From Ignavibacteriales bacterium (GTDB lineage: Bacteria; Bacteroidota; Ignavibacteria; Ignavibacteriales; Ignavibacteriaceae), in contig JAGUXE010000243.1 of NCBI GenBank assembly GCA_020061995.1, positions 1-18,201 of the forward strand: a DNA stretch of 18,201 nucleotides, read 5' to 3'. Under the pieces are notes generated by a model. That model was given only the letters and a program-made list of their open reading frames with translations, did not search any database and was not told the origin of the DNA. The position numbers and the translations under genes are program-made. Positions 1 through 7,109 of this stretch are shown one piece after another (position 1 is the stretch's first letter; every line of letters starts with the position of its first letter).

Positions 1-1065
1 GGAAAAAGTGTAAAAGCAAACGGTAAGATGCTCCATTTCTTTGCCGGTCATATTGAAAATCTTTTACGTCATAAATATCAAAAAGTAAATCCTAAGCCTG
101 ACAAACTTGTACTGGAGTTAATTGATCTTTTGCAGATTGAGGATAAGATTTCATTAGATACACTTAATCAACCTTATGTTCAACTCGAAAACAAAAATCA
201 TTCATTAAAAGATTTCATAAGATTTTTCCGTTTTGAACAATTCGCAATCCCTTCAATTGATTTTCAAGCTATTGTAGCTCTTCTAAATTCTAAAACCAAA
301 AAATTCATTGAGTGGGAATTACTTGCTGCTGAGGGATTCCGATTAAATTTAGATAAAACCGAAGTTGTTAAATATCAAACAAATATGTGGCGAGAAAATT
401 ATCTTTTCAGTTTGATGAGAAATAAATTTATGGACTCAACCTCGGCTAATAGTGCCGATTATCAAAAGTATTATGAAGAGAATTATCGTTCTAAGAAAAT
501 CCCTTCGCAAGTTAATATTTTAGAAATATTAACTGACAGTTTGAATAACGTCTATTTCATTCTTGATGAAATAGAAAAAGGAGCCGACTTTAAAGAATTG
601 GCTTCTAAGTATTCTAAGCGAGAATGGACAAAACAAAGTCAAGGTGAATTCGGATTTTTCCCTGTAACAAATCATGGTGACATTGGTTTAATTGCTTCTC
701 GAATGGAAATAGGAGAAGTTTACGGACCTTTACGTGTAAAGGAGGGTTATTCCATATTTAAACTAATCGGCAAAAAAGATGAAGTTGAGGAAATAATTCC
801 GTTTGAAAAAGTTCAATCTGAAATTGAACAAGCAGTTAAGTTTAAAATTATTAATGATGCCATCACCAGATACACTGCATCCAAAGCTGTTGAACTTGGT
901 GTCGAGATTAATTCGGATTACTTTGAACAATTGAAAATCTCAAACATCAATGCTATAGTATTCAAACATTTGGGTTTCGGTGGTAAGGTAACAGCCGTAC
1001 CGTTACTTACTCCATTTTTTGAGTGGGCAACTCCTTGGCTTGAAAATCAAAATTTGAATCCATAA
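1..1065 (+). CDS. Parvulin-type peptidyl-prolyl cis-trans isomerase, 5'-truncated
   Basis: The frame is open from base 1, so the ATG at 28 is probably internal and the gene starts outside the window; 354 codons are visible. The middle (about nt 505-780) reads as a PpiC/parvulin domain: a strand starting SQVNILEIL, a helix with GADFKELASKYSK, then the GEFGFF turn, the IGEVYGPLRVKEGYSIFKL segment and a final charged strand. The preceding helical region (about 160 residues) resembles the N-terminal chaperone part of SurA/PrsA-like proteins. Such proteins act in the periplasm on outer-membrane or secreted clients; a signal peptide cannot be judged because the N-terminus is missing. The C-terminal tail after the parvulin domain (about 90 residues, rich in F and W at the end) was not recognised. 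Family call is firm, client and exact subtype unknown. Confidence 0.8.
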   Translation, partial: GKSVKANGKMLHFFAGHIENLLRHKYQKVNPKPDKLVLELIDLLQIEDKISLDTLNQPYVQLENKNHSLKDFIRFFRFEQFAIPSIDFQAIVALLNSKTKKFIEWELLAAEGFRLNLDKTEVVKYQTNMWRENYLFSLMRNKFMDSTSANSADYQKYYEENYRSKKIPSQVNILEILTDSLNNVYFILDEIEKGADFKELASKYSKREWTKQSQGEFGFFPVTNHGDIGLIASRMEIGEVYGPLRVKEGYSIFKLIGKKDEVEEIIPFEKVQSEIEQAVKFKIINDAITRYTASKAVELGVEINSDYFEQLKISNINAIVFKHLGFGGKVTAVPLLTPFFEWATPWLENQNLNP

Positions 1066-1079
1066 AAAATTTTTTATGG
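1060..1079. repeat. Perfect 20-bp AT-rich palindrome over the isomerase stop codon
   Basis: The two 10-base halves (CCATAAAAAA and TTTTTTATGG) are exact reverse complements and include the TAA stop. As RNA it can form an A-U rich hairpin ending in a U run, so a weak terminator for the isomerase gene is possible. The lack of a GC-rich stem makes this uncertain. Confidence 0.4.
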
Positions 1080-1106
1080 TTAGAGTCAATTAGCGTAAAA
1101 TAAAAT

Positions 1107-1132
1107 GCCACCAAGACTCGAAGCCACAAAGG
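1107..1132. repeat. Short CCACCAAG/CCACAAAG-type dispersed-repeat remnant
   Basis: Two near-identical 9-mers, GCCACCAAG (1107-1115) and GCCACAAAG (1123-1131), lie 16 bases apart around ACTCGAA. From memory this resembles the intergenic repeats of the type 'ccaccaaggcacgaagacacaaag' seen in many environmental bacterial genomes. Its function is unknown. It lies between the isomerase gene and the FAD dehydrogenase gene; the rest of that gap holds only an AGAGG ribosome binding site near 1177. Confidence 0.4.
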
Positions 1133-1186
1133 ATTTTAATAAGTTATAAATTAATGATAATTATTTCCTCATAGAAAGAGGACGTT

Positions 1187-2755
1187 ATGAAAAAAGAAAT
1201 TGAATTATCGCTTCTGCCAAATGAAGCATTTAACGACGAAGTTATAAGAAGTTCTATAGCTCGACGGTTAAGAATAAATCTACATGAAATCTCCGCACTA
1301 AATATTCTAAGACGTTCCATTGACGCAAGGAAAAGTCAAGTTGTATATAAATTGTTAACAGAGGTTTATATCAACGAGATGCCGCAGCCTTCAGAAGAAA
1401 ATATCATTTATAAAAATGTTGAAAAGGGTAGAAGAGTAATAATAGTTGGAGGCGGTCCTGCCGGAATGTTTGCAGCCTTAAGATTATTAGAGTTAGGATT
1501 TAAGCCGATAATTCTTGAAAGAGGAAAAGACGTACAAACCCGTAGACGCGATATCAGAGGGATTCAACAAGAACATATTGTTAATTCCGATTCAAACTAT
1601 TGCTTCGGTGAAGGGGGAGCCGGAACTTATAGCGATGGCAAACTATACACTCGTTCAACAAAAAGGGGGAATGTAAAAAAGATTCTATCTGTACTCGTTA
1701 ATCATGGTGCCATTAAAGATATTCTAATTGATGCGCACCCGCATATCGGTTCGAACAAGCTTCCACAAGTTGTTACATCAATCCGCGAAACAATTTTAAG
1801 TCATGGCGGCGAAGTTCACTTTAATTCCAGGGTTACCGATTTATTGATTAGCGAAAATAAAATTAGCGGAGTGATTGTAAATGAAAGTTCTGAAGTCATT
1901 GCAGATGCTGTAATTCTTGCAACAGGACACTCCGCACGCGATATTTATGAGCTTTTATTTGATAAAGGAGTTAGATTAGAATCTAAACCATTTGCTTTGG
2001 GTGTCCGCATAGAGCATCCACAATCATTGATTGATGAAATTCAATATCATTCAAAAGAGAAAGATCCGAACCTGCCTGCTGCAAGTTATGGCTTAACTTG
2101 TCAGATTGAGGGGAGAGGAGTATTTTCATTTTGTATGTGTCCGGGGGGAATTATTGTTCCCGCATCAACTGCACCAGGAGAATTAGTGGTTAACGGTATG
2201 TCTCTTTCAAAAAGGAATTCACCTTTTGCAAATTCCGGTTATGTAGTTACTATTGATAAAGAAGATGTTGCTGATTATAATTCTTACGGAGTTTTTGACG
2301 GTTTACAATTTCAAAAAGAAATCGAACAAAAAACATTTGTAGCGGGAGGAAGTTCACAAACTGCTCCTGCTCAAAAGGTGACAGATTTTCTTAACAATAG
2401 ATTATCCTCAAATTTATTGAAAACCTCTTATATCCCCGGAATTATTTCTTCACCACTTCATGAATTATTACCCGATTTTATTGTTAAACGACTACAAAAA
2501 GGATTGATCGAATTCAATAAAAAAATGAGAGGCTATATCACTGAAGAAGCACAATTGATTGCCGTTGAATCAAGGACAAGTTCACCTCTCCGTATCCCCA
2601 GGAATCCTGAGACTTATATGCATATTGAAATTGAAGGATTATTTCCTTCCGGAGAAGGAGCCGGTTATGCAGGAGGAATTGTCTCTGCTGCAATAGATGG
2701 GGAAAATTGTGCTAACGGGGTGAACTATTATTTAAGTAGTTTAATAAAGAAATAA
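1187..2755 (+). CDS. FAD-dependent dehydrogenase, COG2509-type
   Basis: The protein is 522 aa. Residues 1-80 form an N-terminal domain of the type that precedes the flavoprotein fold in this family (RRSIDARKS, VVYKLLTEV). A dinucleotide-binding motif follows (VIIVGGGPAGMFAALRL, G88-G93 core), ending in the acidic LER that contacts the FAD ribose. GEGGAGTYSDGKLYTR (141-156) and the C-terminal GEGAGYAGGIVSAAIDG are characteristic of this uncharacterised oxidoreductase group, known from bacteria broadly. The substrate is unknown; no membrane segment or signal peptide is seen, so it is probably cytoplasmic. The start is supported by AGAGG about 5 bases before the ATG. Neighbours give no functional hint, and it is probably monocistronic. 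Family assignment is strong, reaction open. Confidence 0.85.
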   Translation: MKKEIELSLLPNEAFNDEVIRSSIARRLRINLHEISALNILRRSIDARKSQVVYKLLTEVYINEMPQPSEENIIYKNVEKGRRVIIVGGGPAGMFAALRLLELGFKPIILERGKDVQTRRRDIRGIQQEHIVNSDSNYCFGEGGAGTYSDGKLYTRSTKRGNVKKILSVLVNHGAIKDILIDAHPHIGSNKLPQVVTSIRETILSHGGEVHFNSRVTDLLISENKISGVIVNESSEVIADAVILATGHSARDIYELLFDKGVRLESKPFALGVRIEHPQSLIDEIQYHSKEKDPNLPAASYGLTCQIEGRGVFSFCMCPGGIIVPASTAPGELVVNGMSLSKRNSPFANSGYVVTIDKEDVADYNSYGVFDGLQFQKEIEQKTFVAGGSSQTAPAQKVTDFLNNRLSSNLLKTSYIPGIISSPLHELLPDFIVKRLQKGLIEFNKKMRGYITEEAQLIAVESRTSSPLRIPRNPETYMHIEIEGLFPSGEGAGYAGGIVSAAIDGENCANGVNYYLSSLIKK

Positions 2756-2767
2756 TTGGTAAGAAAT

Positions 2768-2807
2768 TCCATCTGTTGTCGAGAACCACTTCTCGACAGA
2801 GGATGGA
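2768..2807. repeat. Intergenic hairpin, REP-like or terminator
   Basis: TGTCGAGAA (2777-2785) and TTCTCGACA (2790-2798) form a perfect 9-bp stem around the loop CCAC. After a 3x3 internal mismatch, TCCATC (2768-2773) pairs with GATGGA (2802-2807). No T run follows on either strand, so a canonical intrinsic terminator is not evident. It looks more like a mobile palindromic repeat. An 8-bp palindrome GAGCGCTC lies further on at 2837-2844. Confidence 0.5.
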
Positions 2808-2891
2808 GTAAAACTAAAGGATATACATAATCAGCGGAGCGCTCATGTTAAATAATAATGCTTATTACCAAAAACCAACTGAGAGGCAATT

Positions 2892-4196
2892 ATGTCCTTA
2901 AACTCATTAACAAAACTATTAGTTATAATATTACTCCCGTTACTCTTTACTGCGGTGAGTTGTAATAAACCGACAGAGCCGAACACCGGTAACGTAACGA
3001 TAGCCGTTGAAGATGCTTCTTGCACAGAAGTTTGGCTGAAAATAACAGCAGGGAGTAATGCAATAGTACAAGATTACATCCTCTACGAAAACGATAATAA
3101 AAAACTTGATATAACACTAAAACAAAGAGATACAGTAATTACCATTGAAAACTTACTCCCAAAGCATAACTATCGTTATAAGTTAATGAACCCCAATAAT
3201 GTAAGTAATGAAGCACTTGCAATAACCCTTGATACCACAAGCCACAACTTTAACTGGCAAGTGTTTGAATTTGGGCAGAGTGGCAGTGTATTCAGAGATG
3301 CATTCATAATAGATGAAAACAATATTTGGGTTGTAGGAGAAGTAAATATCTATAATCCGGCAGATGGAACAATAGATATATACAATGCTGCACATTGGGA
3401 TGGTACAGATTGGGAATTAAAAAAGATAAATGTTGTATTTTTAGGGAATACAATAACACCACCACTTGATGGTATCTATGTTTTTAATGAAAATGATATG
3501 TGGTTTGGTTGCAGCTTACCTATGCATTGGGATGGAGAACGCTGGAATTTATATGATATAAGGACAACAATTAGTCCGGAACTTTCAATAACCAAAATTG
3601 TAGGTCTAAATAGCAAAGAATTATATTTTGTCGGAGGGAACGGGACAATTGTATACTATACAGATACATATTGGAGAAGAATTTTTAGTGGGACAATGAT
3701 TCAATTTTCAGATATTATTTTATTCAACAATAGAGATGTATATACAATAGGTTCAAATAGAAATGAACCGCCATGGAATCCAACATTACTAAAAATCACA
3801 GGGACTACGGTAAAGAAGATAGAAATAGAAGGAACAGACTTGCCATTGATAAGAATGTGGGGGAAGTCAGAAAAAAAGGTTTATCTTGGCGGAGCAGGCT
3901 TGTATCAAGGAGCAATAACCGGGGGAAAAATTAACGTAAAGCAAATAGCAAAGGAAACAATAGACTGGTGGCTATACGGGATTAATGGAACAGATTATAA
4001 TGACATATTTGTAGTCGGTTCATTCGGTTGGGTCGTCCACTTTAATGGAATGAATTGGAAAAAGATTCCTAATGAGGAGATTCAAGAATTTAATGGGACA
4101 TGGAATTGGGTAACAGCAAATGAAAAAATAGTGTGCGCTGTAGGTTCGGAGGGTCCTGGCAAAGCAAAAATACTACTCGGGAGGAGGATTAATTAG
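2892..4196 (+). CDS. Lipoprotein with Fn3-like region and propeller-type repeats
   Basis: The 434-aa protein begins with a lipoprotein signal peptide: a lysine at residue 8, a hydrophobic stretch, then AVSC with Cys24 as the likely acylated residue. Residues 34-115 look like a single fibronectin-III-like beta domain (TEVWLKI ... ENLLPKHNYRYKLMNP). Residues 135-425 carry seven short units of the form x-x-[I/V/L/M]-[W/Y/F/V]-x-x-G at about 142, 199, 241, 279, 326, 369 and 409, several preceded by HWDGxxW strands (168-174, 212-218, 383-389). This suggests a seven-bladed beta-propeller on the cell surface or in the periplasm. AGAGG (2882-2886) lies 5 bases before the ATG. Codon use differs from neighbours, with many ATA and ACA codons. 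No enzymatic residue pattern was recognised; the ligand or role is unknown. Confidence 0.75.
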   Translation: MSLNSLTKLLVIILLPLLFTAVSCNKPTEPNTGNVTIAVEDASCTEVWLKITAGSNAIVQDYILYENDNKKLDITLKQRDTVITIENLLPKHNYRYKLMNPNNVSNEALAITLDTTSHNFNWQVFEFGQSGSVFRDAFIIDENNIWVVGEVNIYNPADGTIDIYNAAHWDGTDWELKKINVVFLGNTITPPLDGIYVFNENDMWFGCSLPMHWDGERWNLYDIRTTISPELSITKIVGLNSKELYFVGGNGTIVYYTDTYWRRIFSGTMIQFSDIILFNNRDVYTIGSNRNEPPWNPTLLKITGTTVKKIEIEGTDLPLIRMWGKSEKKVYLGGAGLYQGAITGGKINVKQIAKETIDWWLYGINGTDYNDIFVVGSFGWVVHFNGMNWKKIPNEEIQEFNGTWNWVTANEKIVCAVGSEGPGKAKILLGRRIN

Positions 4197-4218
4197 GCTA
4201 AAGAAAACCAGATACAAA

Positions 4219-4250
4219 GCCGCTCCGGTGATTACGGCACCGGAGGCGGC
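4219..4250. terminator. Strong hairpin between convergent genes
   Basis: GCCGCTCCGGTG (4219-4230) pairs with CACCGGAGGCGGC (4238-4250) over 12 bp with one bulged G, leaving a 7-base loop. It lies between the ends of the lipoprotein gene (plus) and efp (minus). On the minus strand the stem is followed by TTTGTATCTGGTTTTCTTT, an interrupted U tract, so it may mainly terminate efp. On the plus strand no U run follows. Confidence 0.6.
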
Positions 4251-4276
4251 AGAAATTGCAAAAGACTTCTAAAATC

Positions 4277-4837
4277 TTACTTTACACGCTCAACATAACC
4301 GCCGGTTCGGGTGTCAATTTTTAAAAAATCATCAGCATTAACGAATAGTGGAACGTTTACTGTAACACCTGTTTCGAGAGTTGCAGGTTTTAATGCTCCG
4401 GTTGCAGTGTCACCTTTAAAACCGGGTTCGGTAGAAACTACTTTCAATTTTACGAAAACCGGAATTTCAACATTAATGATTTCTTCGCCATTAAATTGAA
4501 TTTCTACTTCTTCATTTTCTTTTAGATAATTAACGCCATCGCCGAAAAGTGGTGCGGCTACATTAATTTGTTCATAAGTATTGTTATCCATACAAACGAG
4601 GAATTCACCATCTCGATATAAATATTGATATTTTCTTCTTTCAACTCTTACAACTTCAACACCTTCACCTGAGCGAAAGGTATTATCAAGAACTCTTCCT
4701 GTCTTTAAATTTTTGAGAGTTGTGCGAACAAAGGCTCCCCCCTTGCCCGGCTTTACGTGTTGAAATTCTGTAATTGTATAAAGGTCATTTTTGAATTTAA
4801 TTATTAGTCCATTTTTGAAATCTGAGGTATCGGCCAT
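4277..4837 (-). CDS. efp: Elongation factor P
   Basis: The protein is 186 aa, the usual length. It rescues ribosomes stalled on polyproline stretches by binding between the P and E sites. The KOW-like N-terminal domain carries the tip loop VKPGKGGAFVR with Lys32 at the place of E. coli Lys34. The middle OB domain has YLYRDGEFLVCMDNNTYEQ, and the C-terminal OB domain has PGFKGDTATGALKPATLETG and ends DTRTGGYVERVK, matching the family signature. Whether Lys32 is modified cannot be seen; no epmA/epmB or earP gene is in the window. The gene stands alone on the minus strand, with a weak AGGGAA ribosome site before the ATG and its own promoter candidate at 4862-4898. Confidence 0.97.
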   Translation of the reverse strand: MADTSDFKNGLIIKFKNDLYTITEFQHVKPGKGGAFVRTTLKNLKTGRVLDNTFRSGEGVEVVRVERRKYQYLYRDGEFLVCMDNNTYEQINVAAPLFGDGVNYLKENEEVEIQFNGEEIINVEIPVFVKLKVVSTEPGFKGDTATGALKPATLETGVTVNVPLFVNADDFLKIDTRTGGYVERVK

Positions 4838-4861
4838 TAAGTTTCCCTATTTATAAAATTT

Positions 4862-4898
4862 GAAAGATAAAAATAGAGAGAGGCAGTCTGAAAGTCAA
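4862..4898 (-). promoter_or_regulatory. Candidate efp promoter
   Basis: Read on the minus strand, TTGACT (4893-4898) and TATTTT (4870-4875) are separated by 17 bases, a sigma70-like layout. The same stretch also reads TTTC-N20-TATCTTTC (4890-4893 and 4862-4869), a near match to the Bacteroidota TTTG-N20-TAnnTTTG pattern. Either reading predicts a short leader of about 20-25 bases before the efp ATG. Confidence 0.45.
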
Positions 4899-5003
4899 GG
4901 AAGCCGGATTTTGAGAAGGAGTTTAATAATTCAATTATTGCAATATGACAAACTCGCAAAATATTCCTCTTGGAGTTATTAACGCATATCAGTAAAAATT
5001 TCT

Positions 5004-5011
5004 TATTTTTG
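5004..5011 (+). promoter_or_regulatory. Possible -7 element before pduS-like gene
   Basis: TATTTTTG matches the Bacteroidota -7 element TAnnTTTG, 56 bases before the ATG at 5068. No good TTTG element lies 19-20 bases upstream, so this is weak. The rest of the 230-bp divergent region (4838-5067) is AT-rich without a recognisable operator. Confidence 0.25.
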
Positions 5012-5067
5012 AAATAGTTTAAGAATGACTTAATTAAAATTTCTATAGACTAATTAATATTTCGGAA

Positions 5068-6387
5068 ATGAAAATGGATTTAAGCGAGCTGATAAATAAT
5101 GCCGGTGTAGTCGGTGCAGGCGGTGCGGGTTTCCCTACATCTATAAAATCAAAATCTAAAGTTGAATTTGTACTTGCAAACGGAGCCGAGTGCGAACCCC
5201 TTATTCATAAGGATTATGAATTGATGGTTCATTTTGCCCCCGAAATTGTTAAAGGTTTTGAATATATGATTCAAAGTACCGGAGCAAGAAAAGGTTATTT
5301 CGGAATTAAATCGAAAAATGTAAAAGCGATTGAAACTTTGATACCATTGATCGAGAATTCACTAATCGAAAAAACTGAGTTAGGTGATTTTTATCCTGCC
5401 GGTGATGAATATGAACTTGTTTATGCGGCTACTAAAAGATTAATTCCCCCTGCCGGAATACCGCTTCAAGTTGGTTGTGTTGTAAATAATGTTGAATCGC
5501 TTTATAATGTAGCGCGCGCAGTTGACGGAAAACCTGTTACTGAAAAATTCATTTGTGTTGCCGGTGCGGTAAAAAAACCTTCAACTTTTTTTGTACCGAT
5601 TGGAACTTCATTTCGTGAAATATTGGAATTTGTCGGAGGTGCTACCGTAAAAGATTTTGGTATCTTCGTCGGTGGTGTGATGATGGGACAATTAATTTTT
5701 GATTTGGATGAGGTTGTAACAAAAACAACTGCGGGATTCACCGTTCTGCCAAAAGAACATTATCTGATAAAAAGGAAAAATCAACCCGAACAAAATTGGC
5801 ATCGAATCGGTAAGTCAGCTTGCGATCAATGCAGTTATTGCACAGAATTTTGCCCACGTTATTTGCTCGGTTATGATGTGCAACCTCACAAAGTTATGCG
5901 TTCACTCGGATTTAGCAAAACCGGCAGCGAGATATGGAATCAAATGGCTGAACTTTGTTGTGCATGCGGATTATGTACTTTATATGCTTGTCCTGAAGAT
6001 CTTTTTCCCAAAGAAGCATGTGATAAATCGAAACGTGAGATGCGCGCTGAAGGAATAAAATATGTTCAAACCAAACCTGTTAAAGTTCATCCGATGAAAG
6101 ATGGAAGAAGAGTTCCCTTAAAACAATTGATTAAAAAGTTGAATCTCCAAAATTATGATGTTCATACTCCATTTACATCAGAAAAAGTAAATGTTAAATC
6201 AGTAAAAATGTTATTAAAACAACACATAGGCGAAAAGGCAATTCCGGTTGTTAAGATTGGTGAAAAAGTAAAATTGGATCAAATAATAGCAAAAATAGAT
6301 TCCGGAAAAATGGGGGCTAATATCCATTCTTCCATTGATGGAATTGTTACCCAAGTTTCTGACGATTTTATAAGAATTAGCAATTAA
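5068..6387 (+). CDS. pduS: PduS-like RnfC-family Fe-S flavoprotein of a microcompartment
   Basis: The protein is 439 aa, close to PduS (about 450). The N-terminus has the RnfC/Nqo1-type nucleotide- and flavin-binding signature (GAGGAGFPTSIK near 16-27, ANGAECEP). A central SLBB-like segment follows (CVAGAVKKPSTFFVPIGTSFREIL). Two [4Fe-4S] ferredoxin motifs are complete: C252-x2-C255-x2-C258-x3-C262-P and C297-x2-C300-x2-C303-x4-C308-P. The C-terminus (about 330-439) looks like a barrel-sandwich domain. In Pdu compartments PduS reduces cobalamin using NADH and contacts PduT. The next gene is PduT-like, which favours PduS over a true RnfC; no rnfABDEG is present. Start ATG 5068 has only a weak ribosome site; the ATG two codons later is also possible. 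Cobalamin as the real substrate here is inferred, not shown. Confidence 0.85.
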   Translation: MKMDLSELINNAGVVGAGGAGFPTSIKSKSKVEFVLANGAECEPLIHKDYELMVHFAPEIVKGFEYMIQSTGARKGYFGIKSKNVKAIETLIPLIENSLIEKTELGDFYPAGDEYELVYAATKRLIPPAGIPLQVGCVVNNVESLYNVARAVDGKPVTEKFICVAGAVKKPSTFFVPIGTSFREILEFVGGATVKDFGIFVGGVMMGQLIFDLDEVVTKTTAGFTVLPKEHYLIKRKNQPEQNWHRIGKSACDQCSYCTEFCPRYLLGYDVQPHKVMRSLGFSKTGSEIWNQMAELCCACGLCTLYACPEDLFPKEACDKSKREMRAEGIKYVQTKPVKVHPMKDGRRVPLKQLIKKLNLQNYDVHTPFTSEKVNVKSVKMLLKQHIGEKAIPVVKIGEKVKLDQIIAKIDSGKMGANIHSSIDGIVTQVSDDFIRISN

Positions 6388-6407
6388 AAGAAAGTGGAGG
6401 GAGTCTA

Positions 6408-6503
6408 AAACCTCCAAGGTTTTATCAGCATCTATTTACAAATTTCTTCCGGAATTATATTGGTACTTTTAAAATAAACATTTCATTGAAACCTTGGAGG
6501 TTT
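6408..6503. repeat. 96-bp element with 15-bp inverted ends, REPIN- or MITE-like
   Basis: AAACCTCCAAGGTTT (6408-6422) and its exact reverse complement AAACCTTGGAGGTTT (6489-6503) bound a 66-base AT-rich core. Each end is also a small imperfect palindrome (AAACC...GGTTT, 5-base loop), the layout of paired REP sequences. The right arm is flanked by an 8-base direct repeat TTTCATTG (6481-6488, 6501-6508). It fills most of the 167-bp gap between pduS and pduT and could form a long transcript hairpin affecting their relative expression. Confidence 0.6.
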
Positions 6504-6554
6504 CATTGTTCGAGATAGAAAATTTTATAAACTAAAGAAAGTGATAAAATAATT

Positions 6555-7109
6555 ATGAGCGAAATGAATTCACTCGGATTAATCGAAATGACAAGTATTG
6601 CCGCGGGGATGCAAGCTGCCGATATTATGTTAAAAACTTCTAATGTTGAATTAATTCTTTCTCGAACAATCTGTTCGGGTAAATATATGACATTAATCGG
6701 CGGAGAGGTTGCTGCAGTTCAAACCGCAGTTGATGCGGCTGTCGAAACAATAGGGTTTGGAGTTATCGATCACTTTGTAATTCCGAATGTACACCGTTCT
6801 ATATTTCCTGCTATTTCAGGACATACAAATGTACAACTGCTTCAAGCTCTCGGAATTGTTGAATCCTTTTCAGTAGCCTCTTTAATTGAAGCAGCAGATG
6901 CGGCGGTCAAATCTGCAAATATCGAATTAATTGAAGTTCGTCTTGCAATGGCACTCGGAGGGAAAGCCTTTTTCACATGTACCGGAGAAGTTGCCGCAGT
7001 TACCGCCGCCGTTGAAGCCGGTGCTCATGTGGTTGCAGAAAGAGGATTACTAGTGAACAAAGTTGTAATTGCCCAACCACGTCAAGAATTATTATCGGAA
7101 ATGATTTAA
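6555..7109 (+). CDS. pduT: PduT-like tandem-BMC shell protein with Fe-S pore cysteine
   Basis: The protein is 184 aa, the length of Salmonella PduT as I recall it, and similar throughout. Two BMC domains follow one another: residues 6-90 (LGLIEMTSIAAGMQAADIML ... GGEVAAVQTAVDAA) and 97-178 (ALGIVESFSVASLIEAADAAVK ... TGEVAAVTAAVEAG). Tandem-BMC proteins form trimers that act as hexagon-like tiles in the shell. SRTICSGK places Cys40 where PduT Cys38 ligates a [4Fe-4S] cluster on the trimer axis, so electron transfer across the shell is likely, with PduS as partner. The ribosome site is weak; ATG 6564 is an alternative start. The 167-bp gap to pduS holds a repeat, so co-transcription is plausible but not certain. 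No other shell gene is nearby. Confidence 0.9.
   Translation: MSEMNSLGLIEMTSIAAGMQAADIMLKTSNVELILSRTICSGKYMTLIGGEVAAVQTAVDAAVETIGFGVIDHFVIPNVHRSIFPAISGHTNVQLLQALGIVESFSVASLIEAADAAVKSANIELIEVRLAMALGGKAFFTCTGEVAAVTAAVEAGAHVVAERGLLVNKVVIAQPRQELLSEMI

Noticed and set aside
2843..3025. Minus-strand 60-codon frame over the start of the lipoprotein gene
   Set aside because: It is antisense to the signal peptide region and lacks start signals; the plus-strand signal peptide and lipobox are convincing.
5018..5049. Sigma70-like promoter TTTAAG ... TATAGA before the pduS-like gene
   Set aside because: Spacing is 20 bases and the -35 match is poor, so it is not better than chance in AT-rich DNA.
5502..5741. 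Minus-strand reading frame inside the pduS-like gene
   Set aside because: It is antisense to the conserved SLBB-like segment, with no ribosome site and no similarity noted.
5068..6387. Reading this gene as rnfC of an Rnf ion-pumping complex
   Set aside because: The length, the neighbour PduT-like gene and the absence of rnfA, B, D, E and G fit PduS better; Rnf subunits are normally encoded together.
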